From NCBI RefSeq assembly GCF_011927665.1, contig NZ_JAATJA010000002.1, positions 186,001-250,000 on the forward strand: DNA of 64,000 bases, in the 5' to 3' direction. Positions 17,885 through 27,080 of this stretch are shown here, one piece after another (positions within the stretch are counted from its first letter, which is position 1; every line of letters starts with the position of its first letter). Source of the DNA: Desulfobaculum xiamenense (GTDB lineage Bacteria > Desulfobacterota > Desulfovibrionia > Desulfovibrionales > Desulfovibrionaceae). The notes beneath the pieces are model-generated. The model was given only the letters and a program-made list of their open reading frames with translations. It was not told the origin of the DNA and did no database searches. A program made the translations under genes and the position numbers.

Positions 17885-19688
17885 CCTCCATTGCCAGCGC
17901 CTCGTGGCGTCTCAGCAGTTCCTCGAAGCGGATGTCCGCGCCGAGGATGCCCTGGATTTCCAGATCCTCGTCGTCCACCGGGGTGGACACGGTGAGGCAC
18001 AGCTTGCCCGTGAAGTGGGACTTGTAGAAGTCCGTCACGTGCAGCTTGCCGGTGCGCATGGGCACGGTGAACCATTCACGGCCCGAGAAGTCGGTGGTGT
18101 AGTCGTAGGTCTTGTATTTGGGCCGGTCCTCGTCGTGGCAGACGGCGCTGGCGGTGAGATGGCCCGTGGTGTCGATGAGGTACATGTACTGGATGAACGG
18201 GTACTCGGTGAGGAATCCGTCCATGCAGCGCTCCACGTTGTCCGCGTCCATGCTGCGGATCTCGCACTGGGTGGAGAGCTTCTCGATGATGCGCGCGGCC
18301 AGCTTGTGGGCGATGCGCTTGAGGTGGTCGAATTCCGAGGGGAACAGCTCGGGCAGGTAGCGCTTCACCAGCGCCTTCATTTCCTTGTTGGAGAAGTGCG
18401 TGGTGCGTCCGCCCTCGTAGGCGCGGGCGATGTGTTCGGCGATGGCCGCCACGGTGGGGTGGCGCTTGTCGATGCGGTCCTCGCCCGAGAGGTCGAGATG
18501 CTGATTGATCCAGTAGGCCACGCCCGCCTTGCCCGTCTTGTCCGTGATGATGATGGGCACGGGGCGGCGCAGGATCTTGGTGGTGTCGAAGATGTTGTAG
18601 ATTTCCTCGTTCTTGATGAGGCCGTCCACGTGGATGCCCGCACTGGTGGCGTTGAAGTCGCGCCCCACGAAGGGATAGTTTTCCGGGATGTGGTAGTCCA
18701 GCTCGCGGGCGAAGTAGTCGCCTATTTCGGAGATGGTCTCGGTGACGGCGGCGTCGTCCTCGCCGGTGAGCGAGATGTATTCGATGACCAGCGCCTCCAG
18801 CGGGGCGTTGCCCGTGCGCTCGCCGAAGCCGAGCAGGGTGCCGTTGGCCCCGGAGCAGCCGTAGAGCCACGCCGTGGCGGCGTTGACGAGCACCTTGTGG
18901 AAGTCGTTGTGACCGTGCCACTCCAGCCACTGGCTAGGCACGCCCGCGTGGTCCGTGAAGGCCCGCACGATGCGCGCCACGGAGCGCGGCAGCGCCGCGC
19001 CGGGGTAGGGCACGCCGAAGCCGAGGGTGTCGCACAGGCGAATCTTCACGGGCAGGCCGCTTTCGCTGGCCAGTTCCATCAGCCTTGCGGCAAAGGGCAC
19101 GCAGAAGCCCATGATGTCTGCGCGGGTGACGTCCTCGAAGTGGCAGCGCGGCACGATGCCCCATTCCAGCGCCTTCTCCACGATGGCCAGATAGTCGTTC
19201 ATGGCCTGCTGGCGGTCTTTCCCGAGCTTCATATAGATGTGGTAGTCCGACACGGAGGTCAGCATGCCCGTCTCGTGAAGGCCCATTTCCTTCACCAGCC
19301 TCAGGTCGTCTGCGTTGGCGCGGATCCAGCCCGTGACCTCGGGGAACTTGTAGTCCTTGGCCATGCAGGCTTCCACGGCCTTACGGTCCTTCTTGGAGTA
19401 CAGGAAGAACTCGCTTTGGCGGATGAGGCCGGAGTGCCCGCCGAGCTTGTGCAGGAAGTCGAAGATGGTTGCGATCTGGGCGACGGTGTAGGGCGGTCTG
19501 GCCTGCTGGCCGTCGCGGAAGGTGGTGTCGGTGATGAACATCGGTTCCGCAGGACGCGGAATGAGAAAGTGGTCGTCGAAGTTCACGCGGCCGATCTTGG
19601 TGTAGGGGAAATTGTCCCTGAAAAGCTCGGGCTTGTCCGGGTTTTGCAGAGCCATGTTCGTGGGCCGGTTGAAGTGGAGGAACGGCAT
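17859..19688 (-). CDS. Re-citrate synthase family protein fused to a C-terminal Cache/PDC-like domain
   Basis: A 609-residue protein. Residues about 45-445 form an HMGL-type synthase: TDTTFRDGQQARPPYTV (from residue 53), RQSEFFLYSKKD, and the metal ligand block EWHGHNDF (about 255-262). The sequence follows the Re-citrate synthase of Clostridium kluyveri closely as I recall it (PYT..., EVTGWIRA, VPRCHFEDVTRAD, GNAPLEAL), rather than isopropylmalate synthase. Residues about 479-598 resemble a PDC/Cache sensor (FSGREWF..., LHVTDFYKS, LTVSTPVDD), normally found outside the cell in receptors. AAGGAG precedes the ATG at 19688; in-frame codons upstream lack family similarity. It probably supplies citrate in a strict anaerobe. 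Confidence 0.85.
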   Translation of the reverse strand: MPFLHFNRPTNMALQNPDKPELFRDNFPYTKIGRVNFDDHFLIPRPAEPMFITDTTFRDGQQARPPYTVAQIATIFDFLHKLGGHSGLIRQSEFFLYSKKDRKAVEACMAKDYKFPEVTGWIRANADDLRLVKEMGLHETGMLTSVSDYHIYMKLGKDRQQAMNDYLAIVEKALEWGIVPRCHFEDVTRADIMGFCVPFAARLMELASESGLPVKIRLCDTLGFGVPYPGAALPRSVARIVRAFTDHAGVPSQWLEWHGHNDFHKVLVNAATAWLYGCSGANGTLLGFGERTGNAPLEALVIEYISLTGEDDAAVTETISEIGDYFARELDYHIPENYPFVGRDFNATSAGIHVDGLIKNEEIYNIFDTTKILRRPVPIIITDKTGKAGVAYWINQHLDLSGEDRIDKRHPTVAAIAEHIARAYEGGRTTHFSNKEMKALVKRYLPELFPSEFDHLKRIAHKLAARIIEKLSTQCEIRSMDADNVERCMDGFLTEYPFIQYMYLIDTTGHLTASAVCHDEDRPKYKTYDYTTDFSGREWFTVPMRTGKLHVTDFYKSHFTGKLCLTVSTPVDDEDLEIQGILGADIRFEELLRRHEALAMEDDDHEDGV

Positions 19689-19849
19689 TCTGAAAAGCTC
19701 CTTGGTGTGGGGATATATGGGCCAAGGCAGGATGATCCCGCCCCAGGGTACGAAAAAAGATAACAGAATGCCGGACGACTGCAAGAGCGCCGGGAGCGTG
19801 CATCGTCGTGGAACGTGCGCCAAGGCTTGCGCACGGCGGGTTTCGGAGT

Positions 19850-20611
19850 CTAGGAACGCTTGGCCGTGATGCGCTCGCGTTCCTCGCCAAGCAGGTTGTG
19901 GTGGGGATTCATGCGTTCTGCCTCGGCAAGGGCGCGCAGGGCGTCCTCGCGCCAGCCGCCGGTGCGCAGGCTGCGTGCGGCCAGCAGGTACATGAGTTCC
20001 GGCTCGTCGTCATAGATGGCCTTGACGAGGCGTGGGTAGCCGCTGCCGAAGACCTCGCGCACCAGTTCCTCGCTGGCGAGGAAGAAGCGGGCCAGCAGTT
20101 CGTTGTCGCGGTGGCGGGGCAGATACTCCACCAGCAGGCTGCGGCAGTTGAAGAGGATGAAGCGAATGCGGTTGACCTCGCGCTGGATGCTCTCGTTGGT
20201 CTGATCCAGCACGCGCATCAGCTCCTGCGAGACGTGGCGGGCGTTCTCCGGCAGTTGGCGGCGTTGCAGCTCGCGGAACCATGGGGCGTAGTTCTGCTGC
20301 TGGTAGGCGTCTTCCTTGAGCTTCATGGTGTCATGGAAGATGTAGCCCATGCTCCAGTCGAGGAATTGGCCCAGAAGCCCGTTTTCCGAGGCGTTCTTCT
20401 TGAACAGCAGATGCGCCGTGTCCTTGAGCCGCCACAGCAGGCCCTTGTTGGTTTCCTGCCCCAGCAGATTCCTGATCACGGTGAAATCGACATGACCGGT
20501 CTTGTCGAAATGCCGAAATTCCCGCTCCAGTTCGCGGTGCACCTGGCAGAAGTCGCGCACCACGTCGCGCACGAAATCCGGCCGCTTGGCCCTGATCCAC
20601 GCCTTGGACAT
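19850..20611 (-). CDS. Conserved-looking hypothetical protein, helical, cytoplasmic
   Basis: A 253-residue protein that I do not recognise. It is rich in charged and aromatic residues, predicted mainly helical, with no signal peptide or membrane segment. Notable blocks are CQVHRELEREFRHFDKTGHVDF, shortened here to its core HRELEREFRHFDKTG, and a C-terminal region resembling a tetratricopeptide-like helical repeat (LAARSLRTGGWREDALRALAEAE). The ATG at 20611 has AGGAGAACGAAC upstream. It is transcribed leftward, between the small membrane protein and citrate synthase genes, with separate spacing from both. Confidence 0.6.
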   Translation of the reverse strand: MSKAWIRAKRPDFVRDVVRDFCQVHRELEREFRHFDKTGHVDFTVIRNLLGQETNKGLLWRLKDTAHLLFKKNASENGLLGQFLDWSMGYIFHDTMKLKEDAYQQQNYAPWFRELQRRQLPENARHVSQELMRVLDQTNESIQREVNRIRFILFNCRSLLVEYLPRHRDNELLARFFLASEELVREVFGSGYPRLVKAIYDDEPELMYLLAARSLRTGGWREDALRALAEAERMNPHHNLLGEERERITAKRS

Positions 20612-20763
20612 CGTCTGTTCGTTCTCCTTTTCCCCCCTCGGGACAGCTTCCCCTATCACACGTCACGAAACATGGAAACATTATCGGAGGGCCGACAGGC
20701 GCATTCCCCAGCCCTATCCCAACCGCGCGGACGCGCGCTGTTTCGCACGGGGCGCGGGGCTTT

Positions 20764-21162
20764 TCAGTCGCGCTTCGCTTCGCTGGCTGTGGCATTTCCA
20801 TCTGACACGGGTGCGTCATTACGCCGCCCCGCCACGTGAAATGTCAGGAACACCGCCCCCACCGAGCCGAAGACGCAGCATATCGAAAGAATGTACGGCA
20901 GGACGCCCTGCCCCTCGTAGGCGAGGGTCAGTTCGAGGAACACGCAGAATACGAGGACACTTGGCCAGAAGAGGGCCATGGTGCCAAGTCTGCGTCTGGC
21001 GTCGGCCAGAGCCCGCGTGGCGGCTTGCGCCGGACTCGCGCCGTCCTCGCGCATGGCCCCGAGAAGCCCAAGCGGTAAGAAGAGCGCCTGTGTTGCGGCC
21101 AGAAGACCGATGACCCCGATCCCAACCATGAATCCCGAAGCCAAAGCCTGTGCGAACGGCAT
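20764..21162 (-). CDS. Small membrane protein of unknown function
   Basis: A 132-residue protein with two or three hydrophobic helices (about residues 8-32, 61-80 and 86-110) and a polar C-terminus. It matches no family I know; the AMREDGASPAQAATRALADARRRLG loop between helices is cytoplasmic by the positive-inside rule. The ATG at 21162 is chosen for the GGAGG eight bases upstream. It lies divergently from topB. Confidence 0.5.
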   Translation of the reverse strand: MPFAQALASGFMVGIGVIGLLAATQALFLPLGLLGAMREDGASPAQAATRALADARRRLGTMALFWPSVLVFCVFLELTLAYEGQGVLPYILSICCVFGSVGAVFLTFHVAGRRNDAPVSDGNATASEAKRD

Positions 21163-21469
21163 GGTGCCTCCCCCCCCGGTTCGTGTGTTCGCGGCGGCGT
21201 CCCGCCTGCCATGGTCCGAAAACGCAGGGGGGATAGCCATTGTCACAGATTATGGCACTTGGCGGGGCATGTCGAGCCATGGGATGGGAATGTGCGGATG
21301 GTGGGACTTTTCGGCCTGCACTTTTTCCGCATTGACGGTCGGTTGCGGGCCGAACCCGTGTGCGGCTGCGTCGAAGTGTGCGCCAGCCCTTTCCCTTTGG
21401 CCTGTTCGAAGGTATGGGGATGCACATGCCGCCATGTTCGGCGGACAAAGAGCGGAGGCATCCCATAAC

Positions 21470-23737
21470 GTGGCACGGACACTCATCGTAGCGGAAAAGC
21501 CCTCGGTGGCGCGCGAAATCGCCAAGGTTCTCGGCGTGAACTCCCGGCGGGGCGACGGCTATCTCGCCGACGCCCGGCACGTGGTCACCTGGGCCGTGGG
21601 GCATTTGGTGAACATCGCCGAACCCGAGGAACAGGACCCGGCGTGGGCCGGACGCTGGAGCATGAACCAGCTCCCGATGATTCCCCGCAAATTCAAGCTG
21701 GCCGTCCTTGAAAGTTCGGCGCGGCAGTTCGCGGTGGTCCGTTCCCTCATGAACGCCGACGACGTCGAGGAGGTCATAAACGCCACCGACGCCGGGCGCG
21801 AAGGCGAGCTTATCTTTCGGCGCATCTACCTGATGGCCGGATGCTCCAAGCCCATCCGCCGCCTGTGGGCCAACGACATGACCGAGCAGGGCCTGCGCCG
21901 AGCGCTGGAGGGCACCGTCCCCGGCGAGAAGAAGCGCAACCTCGGGCTGGCCGCCTTTGCCCGCGCCGAGGCGGATTGGCTCATCGGCATGAACTATTCC
22001 CGCCTGTTCACGCTCAAGGACCGCCAGCTCATCACCGTGGGCCGTGTGCAGACTCCGGTTCTGCGCCTTTTGGTGGATCGCCGCCGCGAGATCGAAAACT
22101 TCACGGTGCAGGACTACTGGACCGTTGAGGCCACCATGGAGCGCGAGGGCGAGTCCTTCTCCGCCACATGGCATCGGCCGCCAGAATTTCGCGAAACCCG
22201 CGTGGACGTCGAGGCCGAGGCCTCGGCCATCGCTGACAAGTGTCGCGGCCGCGAGGGCGTGGTGGACAGCACCAAGAGCCAGCAGCGCCAGCAGGCCGCG
22301 CCACTGCCCTTCGACCTGACCACCCTCCAGCGCGAGGCCAACTCGCGCTACGGGCTGTCGGCCAAGGACACGCTGACCATCGCGCAGGCCCTCTACGAGC
22401 AGAAGAAACTCCTGACCTACCCGCGTACCGATTCGCGCTACCTGACCACGGACCTCTTCGCGGAGTGTCTGTCGCATCTGCGCGCGGTCTACCATCTGTT
22501 CCCGGACATTGCCGCCGACGCCGCCACGCGCATCACCGAGGCAGGCGACGCCGGAGCCAAGCGCTTCGCCTGCGTCAACGATAAGAAGGTCTCCGATCAC
22601 CACGCCATCATTCCCACGGCGCGCAAGGCCGATCGCAACGCCCTTTCCGAAAACGAATGGCGCGTATACGAGATGGTCTGCCGCCGGTTCATCGCCGCCT
22701 TCCTGCCGCCCGTGAAGTTCGCCGCCAGCACCGTGTGGGTTGTGGTGGAGGAGGAACGCTTCAAGGCCACCGGAAAGGTCTTTAGCGATCGGGGCTGGCT
22801 CGCCGCCGAGCCGTGGCGTACAGCCGCCGACAATCCGCTGCCCCGCCTGCGCAAGGGCTCCCGCGTCACGGTCACGGAACTCGAATCCCGCAAGCATCAG
22901 ACCAAGCCCCCGGCGCACTACACCGACGCCTCGCTCCTTGCGGCCATGGAAACCGCAGGCAAGCTGGTGGACGACGAGGAGTTGCGCGAGGCCATGAAGG
23001 AGCGCGGTCTCGGTACTCCGGCCACCCGCGCCCAGATCATCGAGACCCTGCTTTCCCGCAAATACGTGGAGAAGGACGGCAAGAAGCTCGTGGCCACGGA
23101 CACCGGCTGCCACGCCGTGGATCTTATTTCCGCCCATCTGCCCGACGTCACCTCCGCCGAACTCACCGGCGACTGGGAGAAGAAGCTCGGCGATATTGAG
23201 CGCGGCTCATTCAGCTATGGCGAATTCATGCAGGCCGTGCGCGAGAGCGTGTGGCGCAACGTGCACGCCATTCGCAATCATCGCGCCTTCGACCGTGACG
23301 GCTTCCCCGTGGCTCCGCCGCGGATGGGCGCTCCCGTCGCATCGGCGCCGAACCCTGCGACACCACCATCCCCCGCGCCGCCTGCCGCGCCGACACCCGC
23401 TCCCGTGCGCTACGACGCCGACGGCTTCCCCATCGAGGACACCCCGCGCGAGGCTCCTCGCCACGCTGGCGAGGTCATGGGCGTGTGCCCCCTGTGCGGG
23501 CGCAAGGTCCTTGAACAGCCGGACGTCTACGAATGCGAGGGGACGCTCGCCGGAGAATGCTCCTTCGGCATCAAGCGCCGCATGTTCGGCGGCGAAATCC
23601 TCCCCAACCAGATGCGCGACCTCCTCGACAAGGGCCGCACCTTCAAGCGCGGACGCTTCGTCTCCCGCGAGGGCAAGCGCTTCAACGCCAATCTTCGTCT
23701 CACCGACGGCCGACTCGACCTGTTCTTCGAGGATTAG
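21470..23737 (+). CDS. topB: DNA topoisomerase III
   Basis: A 755-residue type IA topoisomerase. The Toprim domain opens [21 protein letters not shown] and has [10 protein letters not shown]; the catalytic tyrosine is about Tyr317 in [19 protein letters not shown] and [13 protein letters not shown] follow the family order. After a Pro/Ala-rich linker (about residues 620-650) comes a C-terminal zinc-ribbon-like segment (CPLCGRKV...YECEG) and a [13 protein letters not shown] block. It decatenates replication and recombination intermediates. The GTG at 21470 with GGAGG upstream gives the canonical start; no earlier codon fits the family. Confidence 0.94.
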   Translation: MARTLIVAEKPSVAREIAKVLGVNSRRGDGYLADARHVVTWAVGHLVNIAEPEEQDPAWAGRWSMNQLPMIPRKFKLAVLESSARQFAVVRSLMNADDVEEVINATDAGREGELIFRRIYLMAGCSKPIRRLWANDMTEQGLRRALEGTVPGEKKRNLGLAAFARAEADWLIGMNYSRLFTLKDRQLITVGRVQTPVLRLLVDRRREIENFTVQDYWTVEATMEREGESFSATWHRPPEFRETRVDVEAEASAIADKCRGREGVVDSTKSQQRQQAAPLPFDLTTLQREANSRYGLSAKDTLTIAQALYEQKKLLTYPRTDSRYLTTDLFAECLSHLRAVYHLFPDIAADAATRITEAGDAGAKRFACVNDKKVSDHHAIIPTARKADRNALSENEWRVYEMVCRRFIAAFLPPVKFAASTVWVVVEEERFKATGKVFSDRGWLAAEPWRTAADNPLPRLRKGSRVTVTELESRKHQTKPPAHYTDASLLAAMETAGKLVDDEELREAMKERGLGTPATRAQIIETLLSRKYVEKDGKKLVATDTGCHAVDLISAHLPDVTSAELTGDWEKKLGDIERGSFSYGEFMQAVRESVWRNVHAIRNHRAFDRDGFPVAPPRMGAPVASAPNPATPPSPAPPAAPTPAPVRYDADGFPIEDTPREAPRHAGEVMGVCPLCGRKVLEQPDVYECEGTLAGECSFGIKRRMFGGEILPNQMRDLLDKGRTFKRGRFVSREGKRFNANLRLTDGRLDLFFED

Positions 23738-23779
23738 CCCCCGCCGCAGTGGCTGGGCGTATCGTTCGCTGACGGGTGC

Positions 23780-23957
23780 AAGCCGATAGCTCCGCTGGCC
23801 AAGGGGCCGCTGGCCCCTTTGAACCCCGATGAGGCGATGGGCGTGGTCACTGTTGGCTCACGTTGCGGCTTTTATCCAATAATTCCAATATATAAGGATT
23901 CTCAAGGGAATTATTCCCTTGAGCGGGGTCCGGGGCCGCGCCCCGGCCGCCGGAGGC
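23780..23957 (-). repeat. Dispersed intergenic repeat, copy B (inverted)
   Basis: In minus orientation this matches copy C almost base for base over about 92 bases: GCCTCCGGCGGCCGGGG, then the near-perfect palindrome CTCAAGGGAATAATTCCCTTGAG, then AATCCTTATATATTG and AATTATTGGATAAAAGCCG. Its distal half is more divergent but ends in the same GGGGCCAGCGGCCCCTTGG hairpin. It lies between convergent topB and bioY. Confidence 0.85.
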
Positions 23958-23994
23958 ATCTCTTTGCCTCTCGCGGCGTGCTCAATGTGTCGGT

Positions 23995-24552
23995 TTACAG
24001 ACGTAGGAGTCCACGCTGGCGCATGAAGCGTGCGCAGGCCAGCGCGGCGACGATCTTGACTGCGTCGGGGAGGATGAAGGGGGCGACGCCGATGGCGATG
24101 GCCTTGGCCCACGGCATGTCGAGGGCGGCGGCGAGTCGCCATGCGCCGATGCCGTAGGTGGCGGCGAGGGCGAGCGCTCCCCAGGCGAGGCCGGGGAGCC
24201 ATTGCGGCGTGTCGCCGTTTCGGGTGGTCATGCCACACAGGGTGGCGGCTGCGGCGAAACCGGCGAGGTAGCCGCCGGTGGGGCCGAGGAGGTAGGCGAA
24301 GCCGGCGTTGCCGCCGGCGAAGACGGGCAGGCCGATGGCCCCCGCGCCGATGTAGAGGGCGACGCAGAACGCGCCGTGCACCGGGCCGAGGATGTAGCCC
24401 GCGAGGAAGACGAAAAAGGGCTGCATGGAGAAGGGCACAGGCCCGATGGGGAAGTGTAGGTACGCGCCGATGGAGATGGTGGCCGCGAGCATGGCGGTCC
24501 ACACCAGCTTGTGGAGGGATTCGAGGGTTCCGAACTCGTCTGGTGCGTTCAT
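23995..24552 (-). CDS. bioY: Biotin transporter substrate-binding S component BioY
   Basis: A 185-residue, very hydrophobic protein with about six membrane helices. The blocks GPVPFSMQPFFVFLAGYILGP and GLPVFAGGNAGFAYLLGPTGGYL are the BioY biotin-binding signature. BioY is the S component of ECF transporters; no EcfA/EcfT genes are here, so it may act alone or with a shared module elsewhere. Its ATG overlaps the stop of bioB by four bases (ATGA), giving a bioB-bioY unit for making and importing biotin. Confidence 0.93.
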   Translation of the reverse strand: MNAPDEFGTLESLHKLVWTAMLAATISIGAYLHFPIGPVPFSMQPFFVFLAGYILGPVHGAFCVALYIGAGAIGLPVFAGGNAGFAYLLGPTGGYLAGFAAAATLCGMTTRNGDTPQWLPGLAWGALALAATYGIGAWRLAAALDMPWAKAIAIGVAPFILPDAVKIVAALACARFMRQRGLLRL

Positions 24553-25520
24553 CGGTTCTCCGCTTCGAGGCCCATGGCCTGTAGGTCGGCGAGGTCGGCG
24601 GCGACGGCGTTGCCCTTCACGGTGAGGTAGTCGCCGATCATGAGTCCGCTTGCGCCGCAGCGTAGCACGCGCATGCGGTCCTCGCCGAAGACGGTGGGCC
24701 GCCCACCGCAGATGCGGATGTGACGGTCCGGGAGCATGAGCCGCAGGAGCGCGACGATCTTGGCGGCTTCCTCCGGGGAGAGCACGGGGCGCGTGGCCAG
24801 CGGGGTGCCGGGGATGGGATGCAGGAAGTTCACCGGCACCGAGGGCACGCCCAGTTCGGCAAGCGTTCTGGCCAGTTCGGCGCGTTGCGCCCAGCTTTCG
24901 CCCATGCCGAACAGTCCGCCGGAGCAAACGTAGAGCCCTGCGGCCATGGCGTCGCGCACGGTCTGCACGTCCTCGTCGTAGTCGTGGGTGGTGCAGATGG
25001 CGGGGAAGAAGCTGCGGGCCGTCTCCAGATTATGATGATAGCCCGAAAGCCCGGCGCGTTTCAATGCGGCGAACCGTTCCGGCGCAAGAATGCCCACGCT
25101 GGCGTCCGCAGCGAGGCCGAGGGCGCGGATGCCGCGCACGGTGTCGAGCAGTTCGTCGAAGTCCGCGTCGGAGAGCCCTTTGCCGCTGGTGACCACGCTG
25201 AAGCGGCTGGCCCCGGCGGCCTTCATGGCCTGCGCGGCTTCGAGGATGCGCTTTGCGCCGACGAAGGGATAGTGGGGGCTCTGCGTGGCGTGGTGCGAGG
25301 ACTGGGCGCAGAAGCGGCAGTCCTCGGAGCAGCGTCCGCTCTTGGCGTTGATGATGGAGCACAGGCTGACGCGGTTGGCGAAGACGTGCTCCTTGACCCG
25401 CAGCGCCTGCGCGCAGAGGTCGTCCACGTCCGTTCCTGTTGCGTGCGCAACGGTGGCTACGTCGTCATCGGACAGCGGGATGCCGGAGAGCACCCGGTCC
25501 GCGAGTTCTCGGAATGTCAT
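24549..25520 (-). CDS. bioB: Biotin synthase
   Basis: A 323-residue radical SAM enzyme with the SAM cluster motif CSEDCRFC (in NAKSGRCSEDCRFCAQS). The family blocks HHNLETARSFFP, CSGGLFGMGES, FLHPIPGTPL and ICGGRPTVF supply the remaining Cys and Arg ligands of the auxiliary [2Fe-2S] cluster. It inserts sulfur into dethiobiotin. The ATG at 25520 overlaps the stop of the upstream Cdd1-like gene by four bases. Confidence 0.95.
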   Translation of the reverse strand: MTFRELADRVLSGIPLSDDDVATVAHATGTDVDDLCAQALRVKEHVFANRVSLCSIINAKSGRCSEDCRFCAQSSHHATQSPHYPFVGAKRILEAAQAMKAAGASRFSVVTSGKGLSDADFDELLDTVRGIRALGLAADASVGILAPERFAALKRAGLSGYHHNLETARSFFPAICTTHDYDEDVQTVRDAMAAGLYVCSGGLFGMGESWAQRAELARTLAELGVPSVPVNFLHPIPGTPLATRPVLSPEEAAKIVALLRLMLPDRHIRICGGRPTVFGEDRMRVLRCGASGLMIGDYLTVKGNAVAADLADLQAMGLEAENR

Positions 25521-25783
25521 GATGTCTTGGAGTCCTTCCAGTTCCACCACTTGAGGCGGTCGGGTTCGCGTCCGCCCTCGGCGAAGTATACGGCGAGGCG
25601 GAAGACGTAGAGGACGCAGCGGTCGATGTGCTGGCCGCGCAGCTCCATGAGCCGCTCGTACATCCGCTGCGGATCGTGGCCGGATAGCTCGTCCACGCCG
25701 CGATAGCCGAGGTCGGCGAGGTCGCGGGCGAGGCTTGGCCCCACGCCGGGTATGCGTTGCAGGTCCTTGAGCGTTGCGGTCAT
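25517..25783 (-). CDS. Cdd1-like helix-hairpin-helix protein
   Basis: An 88-residue protein: two helix-hairpin-helix elements at residues 3-30 (LQRIPGVGPSLARDLADLG), then MYERLMELRGQHIDRCVLYVFRLAVYF, which is the full-length Cdd1/pathogenicity-locus family pattern. The family's role is unknown; the HhH motif suggests nucleic-acid contact. It is coupled to bioB by a 4-base overlap and preceded by cobL after 48 bases. Confidence 0.8.
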   Translation of the reverse strand: MTATLKDLQRIPGVGPSLARDLADLGYRGVDELSGHDPQRMYERLMELRGQHIDRCVLYVFRLAVYFAEGGREPDRLKWWNWKDSKTS

Positions 25784-25831
25784 GGCCGGGGTTGTAGCGC
25801 GAAAGGCGCGGGGACACAAATGCCCCGTGGG

Positions 25832-27049
25832 CTAGGCGTCAGGCTTGTCGGCAATGAGGGCGAATACGGGGTTGTGCGCGGCGATGCGCAGGTCCCCGGC
25901 CAGCGGGGCGGATTCTCCGGCCTGAATGAGGGTGACGGAGTAGGGCCAGTCGCATTCGTCGAGAATCTGCCGGGCGCGGGTGAGGGTGTCGAGCAGCACG
26001 GCGTGCGCCACGAGGCGGCCACCGGGGCGCAGGCGCGCGCAGACCACTCCGAGTAGCGTGTCCGCGTCCTGCGTGAGGCCGCCGCCGATGAACACGCGGT
26101 CCGGGTCGGGCAGGTCCGGAAGGCAGCCGGGCATGGTGCCGTGGACGATCTCCGCGAGGTAGGCCCCGGTGCGACGGATGTTTTCGCGGATCATGGCTAC
26201 GCGGTTGGCGTTTTTTTCCACACAGAACACGCGGCCGTTGTAGGCGACGCTGGAGGCCTCGATGCCGAGGGCTCCGCAGCCCGCGCCGAGGTCCCACAGC
26301 ACGGATTCCGGGCGCAGGCGCAGGGCGGCGATGGCCACGGCCCGCGCAGGGCCCTTGGTGATGAGGCCCGTCTCGCGCATGAAGAGGTCGTCCGGCGTGC
26401 CGAGGCCGAGGGGCACCTCGGGCTGGGCCACGCGTTCCAGCATGACGATGCTGCGCGGGGAGAAGCTCTTCTTGCGGGCCTCGCCGAGGGTGTAGCGGTC
26501 GATGCGCTCGCGGTCGTCTTCGAGGTCTTCGAGGACCCACATGCGGTGGGTGTCGCCGCTCTTGTCGAGGATGCTTTGGGCGATGGCCGAGGGGATGTTG
26601 CGGGCGTCGGTGTACACGGCCACCCAGCGCGACTGGAGCAGGGCGGAGAACAGGGGCTGGTTGTCGTCCTGCCCGCCCAGGCTGACGGTGCGCACGTCCT
26701 GCCACGGAATCCGCAGGCGTGCGGCGGCGGTCTGGACGATGGTTACGCCGGGATGCACGCGGGTCTCGTCCGCGCCGAGGCGATCCACCAGAGCCTCGGC
26801 GATGCCGAAGAACAGCGGGTCGCCGCCGGTGAGCACCACCACCTCCAGCCCGTCGGACTGGCGTGCCGAGAGCTGGGCGCAGACCTCGTCGATGGGCGCG
26901 TCGAGGGGAATCTTTTCGGCGGGGTGGTCGTCGAAGCAGGCGAGGTCGTCCTGTGTCGCGCACAGCACCTGTGCCATGTCGATGAGGGTGCGCGAGTTGT
27001 CCGGGATGTTCTCGGGATTCTGGCCGAGGCCGACGATGTGGATGGTCAT
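25832..27049 (-). CDS. cobL: Precorrin-6Y C5,15-methyltransferase (CbiE-CbiT fusion)
   Basis: A 405-residue bifunctional enzyme. The N-terminal CbiE-type tetrapyrrole methylase (about residues 1-200) shows IHIVGLGQNPENI and VVVLTGGDPLFFG. The C-terminal CbiT-type methylase (about 225-400) has SAM motif I LWDLGAGCGALGIEAS and a second acidic strand VFCVEKN. It methylates C5 and C15 and decarboxylates in the corrin pathway. GGAGGAG precedes the ATG. It follows the btu operon after 228 bases, tying de novo B12 synthesis to the salvage genes. Confidence 0.93.
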   Translation of the reverse strand: MTIHIVGLGQNPENIPDNSRTLIDMAQVLCATQDDLACFDDHPAEKIPLDAPIDEVCAQLSARQSDGLEVVVLTGGDPLFFGIAEALVDRLGADETRVHPGVTIVQTAAARLRIPWQDVRTVSLGGQDDNQPLFSALLQSRWVAVYTDARNIPSAIAQSILDKSGDTHRMWVLEDLEDDRERIDRYTLGEARKKSFSPRSIVMLERVAQPEVPLGLGTPDDLFMRETGLITKGPARAVAIAALRLRPESVLWDLGAGCGALGIEASSVAYNGRVFCVEKNANRVAMIRENIRRTGAYLAEIVHGTMPGCLPDLPDPDRVFIGGGLTQDADTLLGVVCARLRPGGRLVAHAVLLDTLTRARQILDECDWPYSVTLIQAGESAPLAGDLRIAAHNPVFALIADKPDA

Positions 27050-27080
27050 GCGGGCTCCTCCGGGCTGGCGGTGCGGGCGC

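Noticed and set aside
20978-21469. Extension of topB upstream by about 164 codons
   Set aside because: The added residues are unlike any topoisomerase and cross the region divergent to another gene; GTG 21470 has a proper ribosome site.
20819-23137. A 772-codon minus-strand frame opposite topB
   Set aside because: It runs antisense to well-supported topoisomerase motifs and has no family similarity; it is a by-product of high GC.
23780-23957. Small protein gene in the repeat after topB
   Set aside because: Open frames across it are not conserved between the repeat copies, while the stems are.
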